A stretch of 64,000 nucleotides of DNA from Burkholderiaceae bacterium (GCA_030157545.1 JAOAUN010000025.1:124001-188000); one strand, 5' to 3'; counted from the stretch's first letter, positions 34,324 to 43,984 are shown. Notes: a model not told the origin generated them from the sequence alone. Translations and numbers: made by a program.

Positions 34324-35976
34324 TCAGGCAGTCGGCAGTTTGTATTCGCGATAAGTGTCGCGAATTTTGTTTTTCAGTATTTTGCCGGTCGCGCCAATTG
34401 GCAGCGCGTCAGTGAACACCACATCATCCGGCGTCCACCATTTGGCGATTTTGCCTTCGAAGAATTGCAGCAGCTCGTCGCGCGACACTTCCATGCCAGG
34501 CTTCTTCACCACCACCAGCAGTGGCCGCTCATCCCATTTCGGATGCGCTATGCCGATACAGGCAGCCTGCAACACCGACGGATGTGCAACGGCGATGTTT
34601 TCAAGATCAATGGTGCCGATCCACTCGCCGCCGGACTTGATGACATCCTTGCTGCGGTCAGTAATTTGCATGTAGCCGTCTTCGTCAATGACAGCGACGT
34701 CACCAGTCGGAAACCAGCCATCTTCGAGCACGGAGCCACCCTCCTGTTTGAAGTAGCTCTCGATGACCCATGGGCCCTTGACCAGCAGGTTGCCATATGT
34801 CTTGCCATCCCATGGCAGTTCCTTGCCAGCGTCGTCGACGATTTTCATGTCCACGCCATAAATGGCACGCCCTTGTTTTTCGAGTTTTGCCTGCTTTGCC
34901 TCTTCCGGCAGTTTTTCATACTTGGCCAGCAGCGTACAAGTGGTGCCCAGGGGTGACATTTCCGTCATACCCCACGCATGCACAACATCGACACCATACT
35001 CGTTGCGGAAGGTCTTCATCATTGCCGGCGGGCAAGCCGAGCCGCCAATGACGGTGCGCTTAAAGCTGGAAAACTTCAAATTGTTTTGCGCGACATAAGT
35101 CAGCAAGCCAAGCCAGACAGTCGGCACGCCAGCCGAGAACGTCACCTGCTCTTGTTCGAACAACTCATAGACGGACTTGCCGTCCAGAGCTGGTCCGGGG
35201 AACACCAGTTTCGCGCCAGTCAACGGCACCGAATATGGCAGGCCCCAGGCGTTCACATGAAACATAGGCACGACAGGCAGCACCACATCACGCGCCGAGA
35301 CATTCAAGGCATCCGGCAACGCCGATGCAAAGGAATGCAAGACCGTGGAACGATGTGAGTAGAGCGCGCCTTTCGGGTTGCCGGTGGTGCCCGATGTGTA
35401 GCAGAGGCTGGACGCCGAGTTTTCATCAAACAGCGGCCACGTGTACTGGTCGGAACTGTCTGCCAGCAGGTCTTCATAGCACAGCAGGTTTGGAATCTTG
35501 GTCTCGGCCGGCATGCGATCGCGCTCGCACAGCATCACATAGCCCTTGATGGTTTTCGCCAGTGGCGCAACCGCTTCCACCAGCGGTAGGAAATTCATGT
35601 CAAAGAACAGGTACTGGTCTTCTGCGTGATTGGCGATATACGCAATCTGTTCCGGGTGCAGACGCGGATTGATCGTATGCAGAACCGCACCCGAACCAGA
35701 CACCGCGTAGTAGGCTTCCATATGGCGGTAGCCATTCCATGCCAAAGTGGCAACGCGCTCGCCGATCTTGACGCCGAATTTGTCCAGCACATTAGCGAGC
35801 TGGCGCGAACGGCGGTGGCAGTCATGATATGTGTAACGGTGGATGTCGCCTTCAACCCGACGGGAAACAATTTCAACACTGCCGTAGTAGCGGTCTGCGT
35901 GTTGGATCAGGCTGGAGATAAGCAAAGGTTGGCTCATCATTTGGCCCATCAACGGGCTCTGCGGATACTGCACCAT
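34324..35976 (-). CDS. Acyl-CoA synthetase (AMP-dependent fatty acid-CoA ligase)
   Basis: The 550-residue enzyme of the ANL superfamily activates a carboxylic acid with ATP and CoA. The AMP-binding motif is LCYTSGTTGNPKGALYSHRS (about residues 188-207); further motifs are YGVDVVHAWGMTEMSPLG, GWFPTGDVAVIDEDGYM and the C-terminal lysine motif PIGATGKILKNKIR. Length and motif style suit a medium- or long-chain fatty acyl-CoA ligase. GAGGAG precedes the ATG pair. It is immediately upstream of livH, suggesting that the transported ligand may be activated to a CoA ester, but this is inference. Confidence 0.92.
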   Translation of the reverse strand: MVQYPQSPLMGQMMSQPLLISSLIQHADRYYGSVEIVSRRVEGDIHRYTYHDCHRRSRQLANVLDKFGVKIGERVATLAWNGYRHMEAYYAVSGSGAVLHTINPRLHPEQIAYIANHAEDQYLFFDMNFLPLVEAVAPLAKTIKGYVMLCERDRMPAETKIPNLLCYEDLLADSSDQYTWPLFDENSASSLCYTSGTTGNPKGALYSHRSTVLHSFASALPDALNVSARDVVLPVVPMFHVNAWGLPYSVPLTGAKLVFPGPALDGKSVYELFEQEQVTFSAGVPTVWLGLLTYVAQNNLKFSSFKRTVIGGSACPPAMMKTFRNEYGVDVVHAWGMTEMSPLGTTCTLLAKYEKLPEEAKQAKLEKQGRAIYGVDMKIVDDAGKELPWDGKTYGNLLVKGPWVIESYFKQEGGSVLEDGWFPTGDVAVIDEDGYMQITDRSKDVIKSGGEWIGTIDLENIAVAHPSVLQAACIGIAHPKWDERPLLVVVKKPGMEVSRDELLQFFEGKIAKWWTPDDVVFTDALPIGATGKILKNKIRDTYREYKLPTA

Positions 35977-36084
35977 CATGTCTCCTCAATATTGCACTGC
36001 AAATTTTTTATGCGCAGATTTTCGAACGCGCGTTCTATTTTAGTCAACGACTTTCCATCGTGCGTCGCAACAAAATTGCGTGAA

Positions 36085-36684
36085 CTAACTTTCAGTCATC
36101 GTATAAATCGTTGATTTTGGCTTGGCCATCAGCCGCCTGAGCATCGGCTCGAAGAAGGACAAGGGCAAGGTGTCGTAGTCGGGATCGAACGCAGGCGCAT
36201 CGTATTTTTCGCAGAACTCCAGCGTCTGGTCGTAGATGGGCTGGCCCTTGAAGCGGTCACGCAGGTTGCGGTCCATGCCCAGGAAATGGAAGAAATAATA
36301 GGCCTGGAACAGGCCGTGTTTTTCTATCATTTCAAAATTTTCAGGACTAACGAAAGGTTTCAGGATGGCTGCGGCTATGTCCGGATGATTGAAGCTGCCC
36401 AGCGTATCCCCTATGTCATGCAGCAGCGCACAGATGACGTACTCTTCGTCCTTGCCGTCACGATGGGCACGCGTCGCCGTCTGCAAGCTATGCTTGAGAC
36501 GGTCTACCGGAAAGCCGCCAAAATCACCATCAAGCAGTTTCAGGTGCGTGAGTATGCGGTCGGGTAATTTGGCCGAATAGGCCTTGAAATCTTCACCGAT
36601 GATTTTCCAGTCTTCCGCTTTACTGTGCTGCAGATCCGTGAAGCTTGCTTGTGCGTGCGTTTGTTCGTGCGTTTGTGCTTGCAT
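36085..36684 (-). CDS. HD-domain protein (putative phosphohydrolase)
   Basis: The 199-residue protein has an HD-like fold: the doublet is in VICALLHDIGDTLGSFNHPD (about residues 84-103), with an upstream His (about 75, RAHRDGKDEEYV) and a later Asp as possible ligands. The N-terminus is short and repetitive (QAQTHEQTHAQ). ATG 36684 was chosen because GGAG lies six bases upstream, while the frame starts at a TTG. Members of this family are known with inositol oxygenase-like or phosphonate chemistry, but none can be assigned. It is co-directional with the aldolase-like gene (28-base gap) and the ligase. Confidence 0.78.
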   Translation of the reverse strand: MQAQTHEQTHAQASFTDLQHSKAEDWKIIGEDFKAYSAKLPDRILTHLKLLDGDFGGFPVDRLKHSLQTATRAHRDGKDEEYVICALLHDIGDTLGSFNHPDIAAAILKPFVSPENFEMIEKHGLFQAYYFFHFLGMDRNLRDRFKGQPIYDQTLEFCEKYDAPAFDPDYDTLPLSFFEPMLRRLMAKPKSTIYTMTES

Positions 36685-36712
36685 CTGAGTCTCCGTCAAT
36701 TATTCATTGTAT

Positions 36713-37489
36713 TCAGCTACGGTAGCCAGGGTCGCTACGCTCAAGCTTACGCAATAGCGCCGGCCAGGCCAGCAAGCCACCCAGCGATTTGGTAACGACG
36801 CGCGCCTGTTCTTTGGCGTTGTCGATGATGGCAGGTCCTATATGCCGCAGCGGACTGCCACCCGCCATGGCTCGTACCTGAATCGTGCAGGCTGCCTCGA
36901 AGATATACATATTCAAAAATGCATCGGCGACGGTTTTGCCGACGGTCAGCAAGCCATGGTTGCGCAGCATCAGGTAAGTCTTGTCGCCAAAGTCGGCAAC
37001 CAGTCGCGGCCTTTCGTCATCGTTCAGCGCCAGACCTTCGTAGTCATGGTAAGCGAGGCTGTTGAGCACAAAAATAGACTGCTGAGACAGTGGCAATACA
37101 CCAGCTTCCTGTGCCGAGACAGCTACGCCGTTGAGGCTGTGCACATGCAGAACGCATAGCGCGTCGTCGCGTGCAGCGTGGATGGCGGAGTGGATGGTGA
37201 AGCCGGCAGGATTGACCGGAAACGGCGAGTCCTCGAGCTTATTGCCATCGAGATCAATCTTGACCAGCGATGATGCGGTGATTTCATCAAACATCATTCC
37301 GTAGGGATTGATGAGGAAATGATGGTCAGGACCCGGCAGGCGCACGGTGATATGAGTAAAAACCAGATCGCTCCAGCCAAAGGCGGCAACAAGCCGGTAG
37401 CAAGCAGCCAGATCGACGCGAGCTTGCCATTCTTCGGGCGATACACGGTGCTGCAGCGAAGGTATGGCAAGTCTTTCAGGTGCATTCAT
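36713..37489 (-). CDS. Class II aldolase/adducin family protein
   Basis: The 258-residue protein shows the class II aldolase/adducin fold. SDLVFTHITVRLPGPDHHFLINPYG is the substrate-phosphate-like loop. VLHVHSLNGVAVSA holds the H.H metal ligands (about 116-118), and MLRNHGLLTVG the third histidine. The position usually held by the catalytic glutamate is not obvious by eye. GGAG lies eight bases before ATG 37489. Many members are decarboxylases, dehydratases or uncharacterised. It leads the cluster that continues with the HD protein and the acyl-CoA ligase. Confidence 0.88.
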   Translation of the reverse strand: MNAPERLAIPSLQHRVSPEEWQARVDLAACYRLVAAFGWSDLVFTHITVRLPGPDHHFLINPYGMMFDEITASSLVKIDLDGNKLEDSPFPVNPAGFTIHSAIHAARDDALCVLHVHSLNGVAVSAQEAGVLPLSQQSIFVLNSLAYHDYEGLALNDDERPRLVADFGDKTYLMLRNHGLLTVGKTVADAFLNMYIFEAACTIQVRAMAGGSPLRHIGPAIIDNAKEQARVVTKSLGGLLAWPALLRKLERSDPGYRS

Positions 37490-37606
37490 ATGCGGTCTCC
37501 TCTTCTCTGTCAAAATATGACACGTGGCTCTGTCGGCCTTTGTAATTGCAGCTTCACAGTGATGCTTTATCTATCGACAATTTTTCCATCGTAACAGAAG
37601 CAAGGC

Positions 37607-39118
37607 ATGAACTCTCCTGAAACCCTACCGCCAGTAAGGCACTCAACTTTATCTGAGCTGCCACTGTCAAATAGTTTTGCCGCGCTGCCTCCGGCATTTT
37701 ATACGCGGCTGGCGTCTAGCCCCTTGCCGTCGCCGTATCTGGTCTGCGCCAGTCCTGCTGCCGCTGAACTGATACAGCTTGACCTGTCGGTGTGCGAGTC
37801 AGACGAATTCATTCAGGTCTTTAGCGGCAATGCACGGCATGCGCAATCAATGCCGTTGGCAGCGGTCTATTCCGGTCACCAGTTTGGCGTCTGGGCAGGA
37901 CAACTTGGCGATGGCCGCGCCATTTTGCTGGGTGATGCTGCGGCACCGTCCGTTGATCCCAACGGTACGTTGGAATTGCAATTGAAGGGCGCCGGCATGA
38001 CGCCCTACTCCCGCATGGGGGATGGCCGTGCTGTATTACGTTCTTCGATCAGGGAGTTTCTCTGCTCCGAAGCGATGGCCGCGCTCGGCATTCCGACTTC
38101 ACGCGCCCTGTGCGTAATCGGCTCGGACCTGCGGGTCATGCGCGAAACGCCTGAAAGCACCGCCGTGGTCACGCGTATGGCGCCAAGCTTCGTGCGCTTC
38201 GGCTCTTTCGAGCACTGGTATCACAATGACCGGCAGGACGAGCTCAAACAACTGGCTGATTATGTAATCGAACGCAGCTATCCGGAGTTGCAGTCGGCTG
38301 CCAATCCCTATCTGGCTCTTTTGGAAGAAGTCACACGCCGTACCGCAGAACTGGTCGCGCAGTGGCAGGCAGTCGGCTTCATGCACGGCGTACTTAATAC
38401 CGACAACATGTCAATACTGGGGCTGACACTGGATTACGGCCCGTTCGGTTTCATGGAAGCCTATGAGCCCGCGCATATTTGTAATCATACGGATCAGCAA
38501 GGTCGCTATTCATATAAGATGCAGCCGCAAATCGGCCACTGGAATTGCTATGCGCTGGGACAGGCCTTACTGCCTTTGATTGGCGAGGTCGATGCTGTTC
38601 ATGCGGCGCTGAAAATCTATCAGCCCGCATTTACGGCGAAGCTGAATGCGCTTTGGCATCAGAAGCTCGGTTTGCTTACCCAGCATGATGAAGATGAATC
38701 ACTGATAGACGCGCTGCTAGTGATCATGCAAAAGAACAAAGTCGATTTCACGCTGCTTTTCCGCAAGCTGTCCGGTCTGCGCATTGATCAGCCTGCCATG
38801 GATACGGAACTGCGCGACATGTTTATTGATCGTGCAGCTTTTGATACATGGGCAGTACAATATCGAGCCAGACTTGTGCAGGAAAATAGCGATGATGCCA
38901 CGCGCAGGCAGCGCATGAATGCAGTCAATCCCAAGTATGTGCTGCGTAATTATCTGGCGCAGGTGGCGATAGAAAGAGCGCAGCAAAAAGATTTTTCGGA
39001 AGTGAGCAAACTGCTGGATATTTTACAATTTCCATTTGACGAGCAACCCGAGCACGACAGCTACGCAGCACTGCCGCCTGACTGGGCGGGCAGTCTCGAA
39101 GTGAGTTGTTCGTCTTGA
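37607..39118 (+). CDS. selO: Protein adenylyltransferase SelO (YdiU)
   Basis: The 503-residue pseudokinase-fold enzyme transfers AMP to Ser, Thr or Tyr of proteins in redox stress. The conserved [53 protein letters not shown] and [24 protein letters not shown] segments (nucleotide and metal sites) are all present. The protein ends CSS, with Cys two residues from the end, the position of selenocysteine in animal SelO. It is followed 44 bases later by msrB, another redox gene on the same strand, which fits a shared oxidative-stress role. The 500-residue length is normal for bacteria. Confidence 0.95.
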   Translation: MNSPETLPPVRHSTLSELPLSNSFAALPPAFYTRLASSPLPSPYLVCASPAAAELIQLDLSVCESDEFIQVFSGNARHAQSMPLAAVYSGHQFGVWAGQLGDGRAILLGDAAAPSVDPNGTLELQLKGAGMTPYSRMGDGRAVLRSSIREFLCSEAMAALGIPTSRALCVIGSDLRVMRETPESTAVVTRMAPSFVRFGSFEHWYHNDRQDELKQLADYVIERSYPELQSAANPYLALLEEVTRRTAELVAQWQAVGFMHGVLNTDNMSILGLTLDYGPFGFMEAYEPAHICNHTDQQGRYSYKMQPQIGHWNCYALGQALLPLIGEVDAVHAALKIYQPAFTAKLNALWHQKLGLLTQHDEDESLIDALLVIMQKNKVDFTLLFRKLSGLRIDQPAMDTELRDMFIDRAAFDTWAVQYRARLVQENSDDATRRQRMNAVNPKYVLRNYLAQVAIERAQQKDFSEVSKLLDILQFPFDEQPEHDSYAALPPDWAGSLEVSCSS

Positions 39119-39161
39119 CGATTCGTCTTAATGAACGGGATGTTTATTAAAGGATGCAGGC

Positions 39162-39563
39162 ATGAGCAACGATAAAGTAATCCGCAGCGAAACAGAGTGG
39201 CGCGCTTTGCTGGATCCGATGGATTTTGAGGTGACACGCCATGCGGCGACCGAGCGCGCTTTTAGCGGCCGCTACTGGGATCATCATGAGCACGGCATTT
39301 ACCATTGCGTCTGCTGTAGCACTGCGCTGTTCGAGTCGGACGCCAAATTTGATTCCGGTTGTGGCTGGCCCAGTTATTTTCGCGCGCTCAATCCCGCGCA
39401 TGTAGCGGAACATGTGGACCGTAGTCACGGCATGTTGCGAACTGAAATTACCTGCAACATCTGCGATGCGCATCTGGGACATGTGTTTCCGGACGGGCCG
39501 CCGCCGACTGGGCTGCGCTATTGTATTAATTCTGCGGCGTTGCGGTTTGAGCCCTTAGGTTGA
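39162..39563 (+). CDS. msrB: Peptide methionine-(R)-S-oxide reductase MsrB
   Basis: This 133-residue enzyme reduces the R isomer of methionine sulphoxide. Four zinc cysteines are in CVCC and CNIC; the catalytic cysteine is in [11 protein letters not shown] (near residue 123). The motifs [11 protein letters not shown] and [19 protein letters not shown] are standard. AGGATG lies well before the ATG. It follows selO and is followed by a perfect hairpin that would terminate the pair. There is no signal peptide, so it acts in the cytoplasm. Confidence 0.96.
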   Translation: MSNDKVIRSETEWRALLDPMDFEVTRHAATERAFSGRYWDHHEHGIYHCVCCSTALFESDAKFDSGCGWPSYFRALNPAHVAEHVDRSHGMLRTEITCNICDAHLGHVFPDGPPPTGLRYCINSAALRFEPLG

Positions 39564-39582
39564 TCTTTTATAGTCACCAGTT

Positions 39583-39608
39583 AAAGACGCCGGAATCCGG
39601 CGTCTTTA
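39583..39608 (+). terminator. Terminator between msrB and yciB
   Basis: A perfect 11-bp stem (AAAGACGCCGG, loop AAT, CCGGCGTCTTT) is followed by AAATTATG. It is well placed 20 bases after the msrB stop, but the T-run belongs mainly to the stem. Confidence 0.65.
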
Positions 39609-39642
39609 AATTATGTGCTTTCTTTTTTGAATGTGAATCCTG

Positions 39643-40263
39643 ATGAAACTGCTGTTCGATCTGTTCCCCGTCATCCTGTTCTTTGCGGTCTTCAAGCTGG
39701 CGGGTGCCAATCCGGAAGCCGCGCAAGACTTTGCCAGCCAATACTTGAGCGCGCTGGTCTCCGGCGGTGAAGTTACGCTGGCACAGGCGCCGATTCTGCT
39801 CTCGACCGCAGTGGGCATTGTCGCCACAATCGCGCAGATAGGCTGGCTACTGGCCAGACGCAAGCACGTCGACAATATGTTGTGGGTCTCACTGGCCATC
39901 ATTGCCGTCTTTGGCGGCGCAACGATTTATTTCCATGACGAGCAATTCATCAAGCTGAAGCCTACGGTGCTCTACTGGTGCTTTGCGCTTGCGCTGCTGG
40001 CCAGCCAGGCTTTTTTCGGCAAGAACCTGATCAAGTCCATGATGGGCAAGCAGCTCACACTGCCAGAGCCAGTCTGGCGCAAATTAAATCTGGCGTGGGG
40101 ACTTTTCTTTGCTGCGATGGGCGCGCTGAATTTATACATAGGTTTCAATTATCCGCTCAATTTCTGGGTCAACTTCAAGCTCTTCGGCTTCATGGGTCTG
40201 ATGCTGGTTTTTGTTATCGGTCAAAGTCTGTACTTGTCTCGCTATATCAAGGAAGCAGAATGA
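39643..40263 (+). CDS. yciB: Inner membrane septation protein YciB (IspZ)
   Basis: The 206-residue protein has about five membrane helices. It starts [20 protein letters not shown], the family hallmark, and contains LTVLPTV-like [26 protein letters not shown] and [24 protein letters not shown]. YciB proteins are linked to cell envelope growth and septation. The stop codon overlaps the start of the BolA-like gene (ATGA), so the two are one transcription unit with coupled translation. Confidence 0.94.
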   Translation: MKLLFDLFPVILFFAVFKLAGANPEAAQDFASQYLSALVSGGEVTLAQAPILLSTAVGIVATIAQIGWLLARRKHVDNMLWVSLAIIAVFGGATIYFHDEQFIKLKPTVLYWCFALALLASQAFFGKNLIKSMMGKQLTLPEPVWRKLNLAWGLFFAAMGALNLYIGFNYPLNFWVNFKLFGFMGLMLVFVIGQSLYLSRYIKEAE

Positions 40264-40544
40264 ACGACAGACAGCAACGTATCACCGATAGCCTGATGGC
40301 AGAATTCAAGCCACTGGTCTGTGATGTTGAAGATGAATCGGCGCTGCATGCCGGTCATGCCGGAGCAGCATCCGGCGGCGGCCATTATCGTTTGCGGCTG
40401 GTGTCGGCCCGTTTTGAAGGGGTCAGCCGGGTAGGACGCCATAGGCTGGTGTATGATTGCCTGCGCGCGATGATGCCAACTGAAATACATGCGCTGGCCC
40501 TGACGCTGTTGACGCCTTCCGAGGCCGATGACGCAGGCCTTTGA
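40260..40544 (+). CDS. BolA-like protein
   Basis: A 94-residue BolA-family protein is contained within a longer overlapping open frame; ATG 40260 gives [18 protein letters not shown], the usual start. The domain continues with the diagnostic [49 protein letters not shown]. BolA proteins bind monothiol glutaredoxins and iron-sulphur clusters and affect morphology and stress. It overlaps yciB by four bases, an arrangement often seen in Betaproteobacteria, followed by the parvulin gene 60 bases later. Confidence 0.92.
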   Translation: MNDRQQRITDSLMAEFKPLVCDVEDESALHAGHAGAASGGGHYRLRLVSARFEGVSRVGRHRLVYDCLRAMMPTEIHALALTLLTPSEADDAGL

Positions 40545-40602
40545 GTCAGGACCAGACTGTCGTTAATTTTTTTTTATAAACAAACTGAAACTCGGAAAAG
40601 AC

Positions 40603-41382
40603 ATGATGAATTTGAAAAACGCTCGCTTACTGGTTCTGATGGCCGCTTCTGCTGCCGTGCCGGCTTACGCGCAAAATATCGCCGTGGTAAACGGTAAGCC
40701 TGTTCCTTCTGCCCGCGTCGATACAATGGTGCAGCAAATGGTTCAACAAGGTCAGCAAGACACGCCCGAGATGCGTGCAATGATCAAGGATGAACTCATC
40801 AACCGCGAAGTGCTGACCCAAGAAGCCGACAAGCAAGGTGTAGCTAACCGCCCAGATGTGAAAAACCAGATTGACCTGGCGCGTCAATCGATCGTGATTC
40901 GTGCACTGGCGACCGATTTTCTGGTCAAGAATCCGGTGAAAGACGAAGACATGAAGGCCGAGTATGACAAGTTCAAGGCACAGTCCGGCGGTAAGGAATA
41001 CCACGCACGTCACATCCTGGTCGACAAAGAAGAAGATGCAAAAGCCCTCATCACCAAGCTCAAGGGCGGGGCAAAGTTTGAAGAGCTGGCCAAAGTGTCG
41101 ACCGATTCCGGTTCGGGCGCGCAAGGTGGCGATCTGGGCTGGGCACCACCGGGTGCTTTCGTCAAACCATTCTCCGATGCGATGATGGAACTCAAAAAAG
41201 GTGAGATCACCCAGACACCGGTAAAGACCCAGTTCGGTTATCACGTTATCAAGCTCGAAGATGAGCGCGACGCAAAAGTTCCTGGCTTTGACGAAGTCAA
41301 AGGCCAGATCGCTGAATCGCTGCAACAAAAGAAATTGCAAGCCTTCCAGCAAGAGTTGAAAAAGAAAGCGAAGATTCAGTAA
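40603..41382 (+). CDS. Periplasmic parvulin-type peptidyl-prolyl isomerase (PpiC/PrsA/SurA-like)
   Basis: This 259-residue precursor has a signal peptide (about 23 residues ending AYA), a SurA/PrsA-like N-terminal helical segment, and one parvulin domain at about 130-225 (EYHARHILVDKEEDAKALI, ARVST...GGDLGWAPPGAFVKPF, QTPVKTQFGYHVIKLED). It helps fold periplasmic or outer-membrane proteins. The gene is followed by a strong terminator and stands downstream of yciB and the BolA gene; an independent promoter is possible. Distinct from the larger PpiD gene at 58748. Confidence 0.92.
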   Translation: MMNLKNARLLVLMAASAAVPAYAQNIAVVNGKPVPSARVDTMVQQMVQQGQQDTPEMRAMIKDELINREVLTQEADKQGVANRPDVKNQIDLARQSIVIRALATDFLVKNPVKDEDMKAEYDKFKAQSGGKEYHARHILVDKEEDAKALITKLKGGAKFEELAKVSTDSGSGAQGGDLGWAPPGAFVKPFSDAMMELKKGEITQTPVKTQFGYHVIKLEDERDAKVPGFDEVKGQIAESLQQKKLQAFQQELKKKAKIQ

Positions 41383-41397
41383 TCATTCGCAGGAACG

Positions 41398-41430
41398 AAA
41401 AAGCGCTCTGTGAACAGAGCGCTTTTTTTT
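41398..41430 (+). terminator. Strong rho-independent terminator after the parvulin gene
   Basis: AAAAGCGCTCTG, loop TGAA, CAGAGCGCTTTT, followed by about eight T, 15 bases after the stop codon. Confidence 0.93.
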
Positions 41431-41584
41431 ACCTAAAAATTTTAATTAATACGGAATCGACACTGAAAGCTGAACAAATTGGCAAATACTGATACCAAAT
41501 ACTCGATTTTCGCCAAAGATCGTTAGCAATTACCCGCGAAAAGTGAAATGCAATGACACATCAGTTAAATGAGGAGTTGTTTTC

Positions 41585-42559
41585 ATGAGGGCACTTCAAC
41601 ATTCCCGCCGTATCGACAAGAGCAAACTTATCCGTTCATCCAAATGCAAGGGCGTTAAAGAAAAGACTTTGGCTCCCCTTCTGAAAACTATTGCACCTGC
41701 AATTCATCGACTCATATTCGGCAAAGAGCGCTGGTTTCGTAACGAGGCTGAATTGAACCGCCATACTTTGCAGCAGCGTTTTCTGGGAGAGATCGTTCAG
41801 CAAAACCAGTTTGAATCCATTTTCGATATCAATCCGGCCAATCGTTTTCGACTTCATTCTTGCCCTACATACACAACCCGCCGCTATGCAAGAAACCCTG
41901 GCGAAATGATCAGCGTCAGTGAAAAACCGGATTCGGTTCTGGTTGCATCAGCGAAAAGCTACCTGACAGAAAATGGGCAATTGGTACCGGTAGGCAATTT
42001 GTCTTTATCGGTCTGGACGGATGATTTTCCCCATTGCCTCGCCAATCTGAGCCATGCGCATATCAATGAAAGAAATAAGATCAGGGGTAGTGTGCAATTG
42101 CCGGATGGTGCTACGGATGCGGAAAAAAAGCGACTACGGCTTGATCTGCTCAGCAAGCTTGAGGGAAAACTTCCTAATGGTTCACCGATAACATCGACCA
42201 CCGCTGGCAATTCTTTGATCGATAAATACCTTAAAACCTGGGGCGACAAAGACGAATATATAGAAATCGATGTAGCCAAGACCAATAGCTTCTCAAGTAG
42301 CTATGTTGCTGCGATGATTCTGTTTGCAGCCAAAAATGACGCTATCAATGTCCCGAAAAAAAATAACTGGCGTAAAGAATATCGGGAATCAAATGGTGAC
42401 GATATGCAGAAGATGGCTAAGCTATTGATCAAGCATGGGATTGATCCAGACGGAAAATGGACCGATCGTGAACGCTCTGTCTATTACGCGCTGGTCGCTA
42501 ATGAGCATATGCTGATCGGCACGACGCCGGTCTGCACGGCCAGAATCGTCAAGACCTGA
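41585..42559 (+). CDS. Orphan protein, unknown function (possible effector)
   Basis: The gene encodes 324 residues with a GAGGAG ribosome site nine bases before the ATG. No signal peptide or membrane segments are visible. The first 40 residues are very basic (RRIDKSKLIRSSKCKGVKEK). The rest is mixed and predicted globular, with NFLSLSVWTDDF, a long lysine-rich helix region and a C-terminal EHMLIGTTPV. I recognise no family. It is followed by a clear terminator and, 200 bases later, by the ADP-ribosyltransferase-like gene on the same strand. The basic N-terminus is shared with that gene, so both could be secreted proteins, but this is inference. Not related to the effector-like pair near 6 kb by eye. 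Confidence 0.55.
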   Translation: MRALQHSRRIDKSKLIRSSKCKGVKEKTLAPLLKTIAPAIHRLIFGKERWFRNEAELNRHTLQQRFLGEIVQQNQFESIFDINPANRFRLHSCPTYTTRRYARNPGEMISVSEKPDSVLVASAKSYLTENGQLVPVGNLSLSVWTDDFPHCLANLSHAHINERNKIRGSVQLPDGATDAEKKRLRLDLLSKLEGKLPNGSPITSTTAGNSLIDKYLKTWGDKDEYIEIDVAKTNSFSSSYVAAMILFAAKNDAINVPKKNNWRKEYRESNGDDMQKMAKLLIKHGIDPDGKWTDRERSVYYALVANEHMLIGTTPVCTARIVKT

Positions 42560-42587
42560 CGAGCCTGATCAAGCTGCAGGATTGAAT

Positions 42588-42612
42588 AACTGGCGCAAGC
42601 CAGTTTTTTTTT
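42588..42612 (+). terminator. Terminator after the 324-residue orphan
   Basis: AACTGG, loop CGCAAG, CCAGTT followed by nine T, 28 bases downstream of the stop codon. Confidence 0.85.
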
Positions 42613-42755
42613 GTGCATAAAAACCCAACAAATATTCTTGCGAAAGCTCCGATGCCAAACTGCTTGCAACAGTAGATCGAGCTTGCCTTACGCAATATCA
42701 AAAATCGTTACTCTGCACGCTTGCAGCAGTATGCCAATCAAATAAAAAAATCTTT

Positions 42756-43964
42756 ATGTTCCAAAAAATACGAACTCTATCGCGACGCCTAAAGTATGGC
42801 AGTTTGGGCGAGCAAGCAACTGTACTCAAACAGCGCGCGCCGTTGATCAAGCCACGCAAACTGATCAGGCGTTCACCATTGCGCACCTTATCACCGAAGA
42901 CAGAAGCGATCCGTCAGCAGATCGGTAACTTATTGATCGCCAATCCAGACTGGAATGCGCACCGCGATGATCGCCGCGATCTGCGCATTGATCTCTTTCA
43001 AGAGCTTGAACGTCATTGTCATTCCTGTCCTGGCAATAAACCGCGCGGAGAACTCTCAATTAAAGAGCTGACTAACCTGCGCTTTGCAAAAGAATTGCAT
43101 ACAGTCTTGAACGTATTCGATTCATTTTTTCTTGGCTGCTATCAGCTGAAAACAGGTAAGACACTGTCGCAATCGATTCAGGAAAAGCACGCTGCAAAAT
43201 TACGTTTAGCCATCAGATCGGTCTTTGCCATTAACTCGATTGCGCAGCGACGCTTGCTTGCTTCCGTCATGGATCCTACCGTTCTGCACTGGTCGAGCAT
43301 ACCCATGAGCCGGGATGAATTAAAACGCATCGAAGAACTGCGTGAGCAGCACCCGGCTGTGCTGGATCTAGATGAAGCATTAGCGCTATTTGATTACCTT
43401 GACCCTTACAGCGCGCATTTCATTATCATCAATGGCGGCGCGAGACTGAAGGCATTCTGGGGCATCGACGGTATTGCGGAAGCGGGACAAGTTTTGTCTG
43501 TGCCATTCAACCGCGCACTGCAGAAACTGCAGCAGAATGAACAGTTCACCGACCGCAGCGGCATCTACTACAAGGGTTTCAAGGCGCAAGGATTGGAATA
43601 TCGGCATGACAAGCTGATGCTCGATTATCTGGCCGAAAAGAATGGCATCATGATCCCGCCGCATGCCATTTCGACCTCACGGATTGCCAGTCAGTCCTTT
43701 GCGCGCAATGCCGAGCGCGATGAAGATGCCGAGCTCGTCATCCATACAACTGCAGGCATTGATGTCGGACTGTTTCATGCCGCACTGGGCAAATCACTTG
43801 GCGAAGTGATCCTCATGCCCGAACCGCTGCAAATAAAGGCGCAGACCAGCCGCAATGAAGCGGGCAGCAGACCTGCTAGCTATACCGCCTACAGTATGAA
43901 AGGCAACGCCAGCGCAGAACCGCGCTGGCGCAAGCAGCATACTGACCTGAAGTCTGCTCTGTAA
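42756..43964 (+). CDS. ADP-ribosyltransferase-fold protein (ExoS-like core, altered catalytic residues)
   Basis: The 402-residue protein has a very basic N-terminus (residues 1-45) and a long helical middle region. A C-terminal domain of about 210-365 has the R-S-E ADP-ribosyltransferase order. It has a Y(S)..IN..AR helix (218-231), GIYYKGF (269-275), the STS motif in AISTSRIASQSFA (305-316), a TAGIDVG segment (332-338) and GEVILMPE (349-356). Spacing of STS, GIDV and E(K/V)IL matches ExoS/ExoT of Pseudomonas. Two catalytic positions differ: lysine (273) stands where the arginine of YRG lies, and leucine (348) where the first glutamate of ExE lies; Glu350 is kept. Activity is thus doubtful or changed. 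No signal peptide and no obvious ribosome site. No partner chaperone is adjacent. Confidence 0.72.
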   Translation: MFQKIRTLSRRLKYGSLGEQATVLKQRAPLIKPRKLIRRSPLRTLSPKTEAIRQQIGNLLIANPDWNAHRDDRRDLRIDLFQELERHCHSCPGNKPRGELSIKELTNLRFAKELHTVLNVFDSFFLGCYQLKTGKTLSQSIQEKHAAKLRLAIRSVFAINSIAQRRLLASVMDPTVLHWSSIPMSRDELKRIEELREQHPAVLDLDEALALFDYLDPYSAHFIIINGGARLKAFWGIDGIAEAGQVLSVPFNRALQKLQQNEQFTDRSGIYYKGFKAQGLEYRHDKLMLDYLAEKNGIMIPPHAISTSRIASQSFARNAERDEDAELVIHTTAGIDVGLFHAALGKSLGEVILMPEPLQIKAQTSRNEAGSRPASYTAYSMKGNASAEPRWRKQHTDLKSAL

Positions 43965-43984
43965 TCCTTACGCTACAACAGGTC

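Noticed and set aside
39978..40259. Longer frame containing the BolA-like gene
   Set aside because: The upstream part is yciB read in another frame; BolA homology begins at 40260.
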